Origin: Candidatus Aminicenantota bacterium
GTDB lineage: Bacteria > Acidobacteriota > Aminicenantia > Aminicenantales > Aminicenantaceae
NCBI GenBank assembly: GCA_030627155.1
Contig: DAOUSP010000029.1
Coordinates: 1-10,636, forward strand
Length of the DNA: 10,636 nucleotides
Direction: 5' to 3'
Positions 1-4,622 of this stretch are shown here, piece by piece. Position 1 is the stretch's first letter, and every line of letters starts with the position of its first letter. Both the position numbers and the translations under genes were made by a program. Under the pieces are notes generated by a model. It searched no databases. It was given only the letters and a program-made list of their open reading frames with translations, and was not told the origin of the DNA.

Positions 1-205
1 ACTGGATATACAGAAATGCGGCAAAACCTATTCCAAACTTGTTAGGTGGAAAAGTTTGGTTCGCAACTAAAGCAGGAAAAACGAATAGATAAAAAATGCC
101 TGCAGGGGTTGCAATAAAATAGATAAAAAAAAGAAATATGCGTTTGCGTCTTTTTGATTGAACCACACTACTTTCCTTAAGCATCCAACAATTACTATAC
201 TGCAT
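1..205 (-). CDS. Partial membrane protein of unknown function (N-terminal part)
   Basis: The frame is open on the minus strand from an ATG at 205-203 to the window edge, giving 68 residues. A basic stretch (about residues 18-23, SKRRKR) is followed by a strongly hydrophobic segment (about residues 24-46, IFLFFIYFIATPAGIFYLF and on), which reads as a membrane anchor with a cytoplasmic N-terminus. The frame also continues upstream to a TTG at 250-248. That codon has an AAAGGG Shine-Dalgarno-like stretch five bases before it, so the real start may be 15 codons earlier. A second internal ATG lies at 184-182. A TTGACA-type promoter lies upstream at 268-296, which supports a real gene. I do not recognise the family, and the rest of the protein lies outside the window. 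Confidence 0.5.
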   Translation of the reverse strand, partial: MQYSNCWMLKESSVVQSKRRKRIFLFFIYFIATPAGIFYLFVFPALVANQTFPPNKFGIGFAAFLYIQ

Positions 206-267
206 GCCGTATTTTGAGAAAAATATAGCTGAAATAGCGTCTAAATGCAATGAATCCCTTTAAATAT

Positions 268-296
268 ATTCTTAAAATGCAGCATTATCCTGTCAA
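268..296 (-). promoter_or_regulatory. Sigma-70-type promoter of the partial membrane gene
   Basis: On the minus strand a perfect TTGACA (291-296) is followed after 17 bases by AAGAAT (268-273), a passable -10 box in an AT-rich surround. Transcription would start near 261 and leave a short leader before the candidate TTG or ATG starts. The call rests on motif match and spacing only. Confidence 0.45.
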
Positions 297-394
297 TATC
301 CTTGTTATATTGCAATACATATATCTTATGTTTTAGATATTTCGATTATTTTCACGAACCAGTAATGAATGGGATGATACTTCTAATGACCAGA

Positions 395-828
395 TTATAT
401 TTTATCAAGTGGACTTGAAACATCCGAATACTTTTTCCGGATTACGTGTGTATAAATCATAGTTGTGTTTACATTTTTATGCCCCAATAATTCTTGAATT
501 GTCCTGATATTATATCCTGCTTCAAGTAAATGGGTTGCAAAACTATGTCCCAATGTATGGCAACTTGCATTCTTGTGTATTCCTGCTTTAATGACAGCAC
601 TTTTAACTGCGCGTTGCAAACTGCTGGGTTGAATGTGATATCGTTTGATTTTTTTACTTTCCGGATCCACAGATAGATTCTTTGAAGGAAATACCCACTG
701 CCAACCCCATTCTCTTGACGCATTGGGGTATTTTCTCGCCCATCTCTGCCGGATGCTGCTTTCCATGGAAAAATATATAACGCTTGATCTTCCAAATTAT
801 TCTCAAAATAAGATGTGGATTTTTTCAG
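395..828 (-). pseudogene. intI: Integron integrase remnant (IntI, C-terminal catalytic part, frameshifted)
   Basis: The intact part (766-395, 123 residues) is the C-terminal end of an integron-type tyrosine recombinase. It has ARKYPNASREWGWQWVFPS, then DPESKKIKRYHI, then the catalytic region HTLxHSFATHLLEAGYNIRTIQELLGHK and the nucleophile motif TTMIYTHV, ending SSPLDKI. The KYPNA-WGWQ-VFPS block with its extra residues is characteristic of IntI rather than XerC/D. Three defects are visible. The N-terminal half or more is missing. The preceding residues (LKKSTSYFENNLED, about 828-787) sit in another frame, so there is a frameshift around 745-790. The HxxR motif reads HTLG, so the catalytic arginine is glycine (codon GGA). 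The gene diverges from the cassettes, the usual intI orientation. It should encode no active recombinase. Confidence 0.88.
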
Positions 829-847
829 ATTGTATTGGTAATATTAG

Positions 848-854
848 GTTAGGC
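848..854 (+). other. GTTAGGC core site at the intI/cassette junction
   Basis: GTTAGGC matches the integron recombination core GTTRRRY exactly. It lies where integrase similarity stops and before the first cassette gene. Strand exchange in such cores falls between G and TT, so cassette 1 would begin at 849. No full attI with the usual paired integrase-binding sites was recognised, and the 5' part of intI that normally borders attI is absent. The site could be a relic of attI or attC or a secondary site used in a deletion. A seven-base match can also occur by chance; its position is the main support. Confidence 0.4.
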
Positions 855-1001
855 CGCATAAATCGCCGTAGAATCTGCTTAGCAAAAGGATAATGGTTTC
901 GGCAAAAGTGAATAAATTAAATTACTTACTCAGCACTGCGCCCGAACTGGATATCGTAATAGACTGCGTTAATTGCCGAATTTGTTCATACATATCGGCT
1001 G

Positions 1002-1007
1002 TATAAT
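1002..1007 (+). promoter_or_regulatory. Possible -10 box upstream of cassette 1 gene
   Basis: A perfect TATAAT lies 19 bases before the ATG at 1027. No convincing -35 box sits at 16-18 bp. Many cassettes rely on the integron Pc promoter. Because intI and its flank are truncated here, a local promoter may matter. In AT-rich DNA this is weak evidence. Confidence 0.25.
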
Positions 1008-1026
1008 ATATGTTCGACAAATAAAA

Positions 1027-1608
1027 ATGAAATTAATTATAATAAGATACCTTACAATTTTTGGCATGATAGCATCTGGAATTTGGTTAGGCGTAGAATG
1101 CTCATGGGAACCTATCACTGTACTTTTCTTCTCTTTAGCGGGTTTTATAGCCTCAGATGTCACATTGACAAGAAAACACCCAGTTAATGAACACGACCGA
1201 GAACTATTTAACAAATTTCTAAATGAATTACCTTATAATGGTAGCATTAAATTTATTAATGAATGGAATATGGCTGGTTGGCAATTTAAAAGAAATAATT
1301 TAGATCAAGTTGTAGCAATTAGCGAAAAATGGACAACACCTGAATGCAAATTTATAAACAAAAAACTAGAAGAATTACGCAGTAAATTACACAATAAAAT
1401 AAAAAAATATTTAACTTATTTAGCAACAAATACATGGGTTATAAAGGAAAATCCTGATTTTTCTAGTGTGCCCTCTGAATGGGAAGAGGAACAACCAAAG
1501 CGATTTCAGGAAGTGGTAAAAAATTTACACGACTCAGCAGGAGAAATTGTTGAAATACATAGAAAATTGGTCGAGCTGGGTATTAAAAAAGGACTAAAAA
1601 AATATTAG
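1027..1608 (+). CDS. Cassette 1 hypothetical protein with N-terminal membrane hairpin
   Basis: The chosen ATG gives 193 residues; a TTG at 973 would add 18 non-hydrophobic-rich residues with no ribosome site, so it is less likely. Residues about 2-22 and 27-46 form two hydrophobic segments separated by a short VECSWEP turn, that is, a membrane hairpin. The remaining 145 residues are soluble, charged and probably helical (for example HPVNEHDRELFNKFLNELP, and a Lys-rich KKLEELRSKLHNKIKKY stretch). There is no obvious Shine-Dalgarno, which is common for cassette genes. The TAG stop (1606-1608) shares its G with the first base of the attC R'' box, so the gene fills its cassette exactly. I recognise it only as the kind of conserved hypothetical protein often carried in cassettes. 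No catalytic motif is visible. Confidence 0.75.
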   Translation: MKLIIIRYLTIFGMIASGIWLGVECSWEPITVLFFSLAGFIASDVTLTRKHPVNEHDRELFNKFLNELPYNGSIKFINEWNMAGWQFKRNNLDQVVAISEKWTTPECKFINKKLEELRSKLHNKIKKYLTYLATNTWVIKENPDFSSVPSEWEEEQPKRFQEVVKNLHDSAGEIVEIHRKLVELGIKKGLKKY

Positions 1609-1675
1609 TCTAACAATTCGCTTCAGCGGACTTGAAAAGCTGCCCTTTTCAAGCCGCTGAGCTAAAACGTTATAC
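1608..1675 (+). other. attC site of cassette 1 (about 68 bp)
   Basis: R'' is GTCTAAC (1608-1614), matching RYYYAAC, and R' is GTTATAC (1669-1675), close to GTTRRRY. Between them, GCTTCAGCGGACTTGAAAA pairs with TTTTCAAGCCGCTGAGC. This leaves two unpaired bases on one side, T after GCT and A after GCGG. Such extrahelical bases are the hallmark of a folded attC and set which strand IntI uses. All key parts look intact, so this site is probably still usable by an active integrase. Confidence 0.9.
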
Positions 1676-1693
1676 GCATAAATAGATAATCAT

Positions 1694-2470
1694 ATGAGTC
1701 TTTTCAATAATCGAGAAATTGCATCAGCTTTTTAGTTACTTGTTGTTTTGATCTTTGTACTTAGTAAAAGCAATATTCGAAAATCTTTATCCGATGTTAT
1801 CAAATGTTTTTTCAACATTAAGATACAAATTTCTTTAATAATAATGATGGCCTATACTATAGGCGTTGTAATTATTTTATATCTGTTAAATCTCTGGAAA
1901 ATTTCCTTAATAAAAGATACGATAATTTGGTTTTGTTTTTCAGGCGTTGTAATATGTTTTGATATGCTGACATCATCAAAAGAAGAAAATATTTTACGAA
2001 AAATTACATTAAATAATATTAAAATAGTCATTATTATTGAGTTTCTTGTTAACACGTACACCTTTTCTCTTTTGGGCGAGTTGATTTTTATACCTTTTAT
2101 AACTTTTATAGCAATGTTAGATGTCGTTGCACAAACAGACAAAAAATACTCCTCTGTTTCAAAATTAATAACCAGATTACAGTTCATTATTGGAGCAACT
2201 ATTTTAATTTATGCAATGAGTAACGCAATCTCTGATTATAATAATTTGGGAAGCTTAGATACATTGAGAAGTTTTCTTTTGGCCCCACTCCTGTCCATTT
2301 CTTTTTTGCCTTTGATTTATTTAATGTTAGTTTTCTCTGCATACGAGAATTTATTTATACGATTGAACTTGGGACATGAGAAAAGTAAGAAACTGAAAAA
2401 TTATGCAAAAAAGGAAATTATAAAACATTGTCAATTTAGATTAAAAAAGATAAAAAGACCTCAAATATAA
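1694..2470 (+). pseudogene. Cassette 2 polytopic membrane protein, interrupted by an amber codon
   Basis: An ATG at 1694-1696 opens MSLFNNREIASAF and meets TAG at 1733-1735. The same frame then runs on without a break to TAA at 2468-2470. Read through, the product would be 258 residues with the stop at position 14. The residues after it (LLVVLIFVL) would complete an N-terminal hydrophobic segment, so TGG (Trp) to TAG is the simplest explanation. The part after the stop has about five further membrane segments (readthrough residues roughly 45-66, 74-92, 109-142, 163-178 and 192-214) and a Lys-rich cytoplasmic tail. A TTG at 1748 could restart translation to give 240 residues, but it lacks a clear ribosome site. 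The family is not recognised; it resembles hypothetical integral membrane proteins of cassettes. If the stop is suppressed or reinitiated, a product could still be made. Confidence 0.65.
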
Positions 2471-2556
2471 AAGTTTACAATTTAATGCAAATTAGAAATG
2501 AAAAAGATGTTGAAGATATGGTAAAAGCATACAAGGGGCAGGTTTAAAAAAGCAGC

Positions 2557-2683
2557 GCATGACAATTGGCTGCAGTTAACCGAACCGCCGTGCTTCAATT
2601 GAAGTTTGGTGGGAAAATTTAAAGTTTCCTGCATGTATTAGCTTTAGTGTAAACGATTCGGCAACTGAGCCATATCGCTAGGT
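2557..2683 (+). other. Degenerate long attC site of cassette 2 (about 127 bp)
   Basis: The ends form an imperfect inverted repeat: TTGGCTGCAGTTAACCGAA (from 2566) pairs with TTCGGCAACTGAGCCATA (from 2657), with an extra G in the left arm as in folded attC sites. The core boxes are poor. The R' position reads GCTAGGT (2677-2683) instead of GTTRRRY. The R'' position reads GCATGAC (2557-2563) instead of RYYYAAC. A long inner segment with its own AT-rich pairing separates the arms. I infer an attC whose cleavage cores have mutated, which would tie cassettes 2 and 3 together. Confidence 0.65.
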
Positions 2684-2693
2684 TGATATACAA

Positions 2694-3410
2694 ATGAGTT
2701 ACCCAGATAAAATCAAACACTTCGTTTTAAGCGATGAATTGATAATCGCTGGAAAACTAATCATATATGGGCTTAGAGAATTACAGAATCCACGTACTTA
2801 TAATGATTTTATACATTTACCAATACTCTTATTGGCAAATGGCTTTGAAAGGCTTTTAAAGACAATTATCTGTTATAAATATTACAATAAACACGGAACG
2901 TTTCCTCAAATTTCAAAAATACGGGGGCACAATATTCAACTACTTCTAGATAAAGTGGTTTCCGAATGCTTTACTCAAAAATATATGAATATACCTGCGG
3001 CACGTGAGGATTTGAAATTTCTCCAAACTGACACCTTGCTTAAATCAATCATAAAAATACTTTCAGATTTTGGAGACCATGATAGGTATTATAATCTTGA
3101 TATTGTGGTTGGAAAACATACAGATCCAGAATCTCCAGAAGATGAATGGGGAAAAAAACTGGAACTTGAAATATTGAATATTCATCCAGATTGGGCTAAA
3201 GAACTCTCAAAACCTAATAATGATGTTTTGGTGAAAATCGCAAATGAGTTGGTAATTATTTTTGAACGTTTTGCCCGGGCTCTTGGGAGACTTTTTACTA
3301 TAGGAGAACTTAGTCCTGAGGCAGAGATTAATTCAACGTACTTAAAGGATTTCATTTATTTGTCTGATAACGAGATGGGAAATAGAAACTATAGTGTATT
3401 CACAACCTAA
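2694..3410 (+). CDS. Cassette 3 hypothetical protein (238 aa)
   Basis: The ATG at 2694 lies 10 bases after the degenerate attC and the TAA stop overlaps the next attC R'' box, so the gene fills its cassette. The protein is soluble and mostly helical in look, with no signal peptide or membrane segment. Recognisable local features are LPILLLANGFERLLKTIICYK (about residues 42-62), KIRGHNIQLLLDKV (75-88), FGDHDRYYNLD (126-136) and a C-terminal helical stretch ANELVIIFERFARALGRLF. The helix with GFERLLK followed by RGHN resembles the layout of HEPN-like helical proteins, but I do not see a clear RxxxxH nuclease motif. That link is a guess. No Shine-Dalgarno is evident. The frame is intact, unlike the genes in cassettes 2 and 4. 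Confidence 0.75.
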   Translation: MSYPDKIKHFVLSDELIIAGKLIIYGLRELQNPRTYNDFIHLPILLLANGFERLLKTIICYKYYNKHGTFPQISKIRGHNIQLLLDKVVSECFTQKYMNIPAAREDLKFLQTDTLLKSIIKILSDFGDHDRYYNLDIVVGKHTDPESPEDEWGKKLELEILNIHPDWAKELSKPNNDVLVKIANELVIIFERFARALGRLFTIGELSPEAEINSTYLKDFIYLSDNEMGNRNYSVFTT

Positions 3411-3505
3411 CTAGCGCGTGCAGCCGACGGACTGCGACTGAAATGCTTGTTGAAAATACATCCGGCCCGCCAGCCTTGTCGCAGCTGATGCGCGCAATGT
3501 TAGAA
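3405..3505 (+). other. attC site of cassette 3 (about 101 bp)
   Basis: R'' is ACCTAAC (3405-3411) and overlaps the stop codon of the preceding gene. R' is GTTAGAA (3499-3505), one base off GTTRRRY at the last position. The arms GCGCGTGCAGCCG (from 3414) and CAGCTGATGCGCGC (to about 3494) form an imperfect inverted repeat with unpaired bases, and an inner GACTGCGAC/GTCGCAG pairing extends the stem. The long GC-rich imperfect stem contrasts with the AT-rich surroundings. Confidence 0.8.
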
Positions 3506-3522
3506 AAAATAATATAAAAATA

Positions 3523-3531
3523 TGGTATAAT
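3523..3531 (+). promoter_or_regulatory. Extended -10 promoter of the toxin-antitoxin cassette
   Basis: TGGTATAAT (3523-3531) is a perfect -10 hexamer with the upstream TG of extended -10 promoters, which do not need a good -35 box. Transcription would start near 3538, just before the toxin ATG at 3546. Toxin-antitoxin cassettes typically carry their own promoter, because the antitoxin must be made wherever the cassette sits. Confidence 0.5.
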
Positions 3532-3545
3532 CTATAAAAATCGCG

Positions 3546-3793
3546 ATGAAATACCAAGTTGAATTTAAACCTAAAGCGTTAAAAGACTGCAAAAATATTG
3601 ATAAAAGTATATTGAAGACTTATTCTTAAAAAATGAAGCACTATCTGATGACTTACAGGGAGACGTTAAGAAATTAACAAATTTTACACCTGAGTATCGA
3701 TTAAGAGTTGGCGATTACAGAGTGCTTTTTGAAACTGAGAATGATAAAGTTATAATTTACAGAATACGCCGTAGAAAAGAAATCTGTAAATAG
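3546..3793 (+). pseudogene. RelE/ParE-family toxin, frameshifted
   Basis: The ATG at 3546 starts MKYQVEFKPKALKDCKNIDKSILK, a typical RelE-superfamily N-terminus (beta strand, then FxxxAxKD helix), but the frame stops at TAA 3627-3629 after 27 residues. Another frame continues the same protein as EDLFLKNEALSDDLQGDVKKLTN, then FTPEYRLRVGDYRVLFE, then DKVIIYRIRRRKEICK, ending at TAG 3791-3793. L-x-YRLRVGDYRVLFE and the final Arg-rich strand are the diagnostic RelE core and active-site region. The span of 248 bases fits an original 249 (82 residues plus stop) with one base lost near 3607-3618. Both halves are otherwise well preserved, which suggests a recent event, or a sequencing error. RelE toxins cleave mRNA on the ribosome, ParE types poison gyrase; the sequence does not settle which this was. 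Confidence 0.8.
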
Positions 3794-3808
3794 GAGAACC
3801 GAAATAAA

Positions 3809-4009
3809 ATGGTTAGCCTTCACATAAAAATTCTTGAAAAAGATGGTAAAAAAGAATTTGTAGTTATCCCCTACGAAGAGTTCGTCAAGATTCAAGAAGA
3901 ACTTGATGACTATGAATCACTAAAGGCCCTCAGAGAAGCTAAAGCAAAAGAAGGCAACGCAGAGACGACTTCTTTTGATGATGCTAAAAAAGAATTTAAT
4001 ATTGAATAA
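3809..4009 (+). CDS. Antitoxin of the RelE-type module (66 aa)
   Basis: The gene lies 15 bases after the toxin stop, with AGGAGA 11-12 bases before its ATG. The product reads MVSLHIKILEKDGKKEFVVIPYEEFVKIQEELDDYESLKALREAKAKEG and so on, ending FDDAKKEFNIE. This is the layout of small Phd/YefM- or RelB-like antitoxins paired with RelE: a short N-terminal strand region with the EFVVIPYEEF motif, then a long acidic and basic helix (DDYESLKALREAK) that wraps the toxin. The toxin-first order is the less common one, as in higBA-like modules. Its normal role would be to neutralise the toxin and repress their shared promoter. With the toxin broken, it may persist as an orphan that could still protect against related toxins. 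The frame is intact and fills the cassette to the attC. Confidence 0.82.
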   Translation: MVSLHIKILEKDGKKEFVVIPYEEFVKIQEELDDYESLKALREAKAKEGNAETTSFDDAKKEFNIE

Positions 4010-4015
4010 TTAATC

Positions 4016-4081
4016 ATCTAACCAGCCAATTCAGCGGACAAAAAAGCTACGGTTTTTTGCTGCTGAGCTCGAACGTTATAC
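4016..4081 (+). other. attC site of cassette 4 (about 66 bp), end of the array
   Basis: R'' is ATCTAAC (4016-4022) and R' is GTTATAC (4075-4081). The arms TTCAGCGGACAAAAAAGCT and TTTTTTGCTGCTGAGCTCGAA form an imperfect hairpin with unpaired bases on one side. It shares TTCAGCGGAC and GAGCT-AACGTTATAC with the attC of cassette 1, so the two probably have a common origin. No further cassette or attC follows, so this marks the distal end of the array. Confidence 0.88.
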
Positions 4082-4112
4082 CACGAGCCACGGTAAAAGG
4101 AAAACGCCAAAT

Positions 4113-4154
4113 CGAATCCAAAGGTCGGGGGTTCGAGTCCCTCCAGGCGTGCCA
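4113..4154 (+). other. 3' tRNA fragment ending in CCA
   Basis: Bases 4127-4143 form a good T-arm: a GGGGG stem, the loop TTCGAGT with the conserved TTC-A, and CCCTC. They are preceded by a five-base AGGTC variable region and followed by a seven-base acceptor strand CAGGCGT, a G discriminator and encoded CCA (4152-4154). If the preceding bases are the anticodon arm, TCG falls at the anticodon place, but the base before it is A rather than the invariant T and no D-arm or matching 5' acceptor is present. An ACGCC at 4103-4107 could pair with GGCGT, yet too few bases lie between for a full tRNA. I read it as a tRNA 3' end copied or left by an integration event, not a working gene. Confidence 0.6.
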
Positions 4155-4195
4155 GATTTTATTATTAGGTGAGACATCCACTATTTAAAAAGTTC

Positions 4196-4259
4196 GCAAG
4201 ATGACAGGATGAATAAAATTGCTCCCTTCCCCTTCGGAGAAGATTGTAGTCATCTTTGC
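4196..4259. repeat. Imperfect inverted repeat with nested hairpin
   Basis: GCAAGATGAC (4196-4205) pairs with GTCATCTTTGC (4249-4259) apart from one bulged base. Inside it, CTTCCCCTTCGGAGAAG (about 4226-4242) can fold into a 7-bp stem with one mismatch and a 3-base loop. The single bulge recalls an attC arm, but there are no R boxes. It lacks a U-tract and so is not a standard terminator. Confidence 0.4.
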
Positions 4260-4335
4260 AGGTGAGGGATTTCTTCTAAAAATCATCGTTTAAATACTCT
4301 TATCTGATGATTGACGATTGCAAAAATATATGCAA

Positions 4336-4465
4336 GGATAATTGAGCTTCAATTAATGAAAAGAATGAAATGTGATAATGAAAGAACTGACCCCTCTGAC
4401 GGATAATTGAGCTTCAATTAATGAAAAGAATGAAATGTGATAATGAAAGAACTGACCCCTCTGAC
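4336..4465 (+). repeat. Perfect tandem duplication of a 65-bp unit
   Basis: Two identical 65-base copies abut: 4336-4400 and 4401-4465. Each begins GGATAATTGAGCTTCAATTA and ends AACTGACCCCTCTGAC. Each contains the small palindrome ATTGA-GCT-TCAAT near its start. The sequence after the second copy keeps a TTCAATTAAT, perhaps a trace of a third decayed unit. The GTGATAATGAAAGAACTGACCCC part looks to me like dispersed repeat sequence seen next to small transposon-like elements in some proteobacterial genomes, but that is recollection and uncertain. Confidence 0.9.
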
Positions 4466-4581
4466 TTAGAGAGATTCAATTAATTTTTATGGCAATTTCA
4501 GAATCTATTAAAACGGAGAGAAAATCCTATAGATTTTTCCGTTATAGTATTAGCATAGTTATAGTAGTAGTAGTATAAACA

Positions 4582-4610
4582 TTGACAAAAAATGTCAAAT
4601 TCATTATCTT
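4582..4610 (+). promoter_or_regulatory. Sigma-70-type promoter of the pil operon with a palindrome over the -35 box
   Basis: TTGACA (4582-4587) and TATCTT (4605-4610) are separated by 17 bases. The -35 box is the left arm of a perfect 6-5-6 palindrome, TTGACAAAAAATGTCAA (4582-4598), which could bind a dimeric regulator. Transcription would begin near 4617, only about six bases before the pilB ATG. That leaves no room for a ribosome-binding site unless another promoter lies upstream. Confidence 0.55.
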
Positions 4611-4622
4611 TAAATAGCGAAA

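Larger units (their letters stand above)
849..4075 (+). mobile_element. Integron gene cassette array (four cassettes)
   Basis: Four plus-strand units, each with a gene (or toxin-antitoxin pair) followed at once by an attC-type imperfect inverted repeat, lie head to tail. Approximate units, cut between G and TT of each R' core, are 849-1669, 1670-2677, 2678-3499 and 3500-4075. Genes end at or within a few bases of the attC in cassettes 1, 3 and 4, as is usual. The attC sites differ in length and sequence (about 68, 127, 101 and 66 bp), although the first and last share the TTCAGCGGAC and GTTATAC blocks. This looks like an array assembled from several sources rather than one with uniform repeats. 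The array is more AT-rich than the pilus operon. With the local integrase broken, the cassettes could move only through an integrase supplied in trans. Confidence 0.85.
4082..4622. other. Gene-free stretch between the integron and the pilus operon
   Basis: This 541-base stretch has no credible protein gene on either strand. It holds, in order: a 3' tRNA fragment (4113-4154), an imperfect inverted repeat with an inner hairpin (4196-4259), a 7-bp inverted repeat AATCATC/GATGATT (4281-4312), a perfect 65-bp tandem duplication (4336-4465), four TAG repeats (4562-4573) and the pilB promoter (4582-4610). It is the boundary between mobile and core DNA. Confidence 0.7.

Noticed and set aside
645..893. 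82-codon plus-strand frame opposite intI
   Set aside because: It is the antisense shadow of the integrase remnant, with no ribosome site and no plausible protein features.
2485..2547. Short open frame MQIRNEKDVEDMVKAYKGQV between cassette 2 gene and its attC
   Set aside because: Only 20 codons, no ribosome site and no recognised family. It may be a worn 3' tail of the cassette gene, but I cannot support it as a gene.
4100..4154. Complete tRNA gene
   Set aside because: No D-arm, no matching 5' acceptor strand and too short; only the 3' half can be modelled.
4196..4259. Possible fifth attC
   Set aside because: The bulged arm resembles an attC, but there is no RYYYAAC or GTTRRRY core at the ends and no gene before it.
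4336..4465. CRISPR-like repeat
   Set aside because: The two units abut with no spacer between them and there are no cas genes; this is a plain tandem duplication.
4562..4573. TAG repeat (four units) as a phase-variation tract for pilB
   Set aside because: Four units are too few for clear slippage behaviour, and the tract lies upstream of the -35 box. No evidence beyond position.
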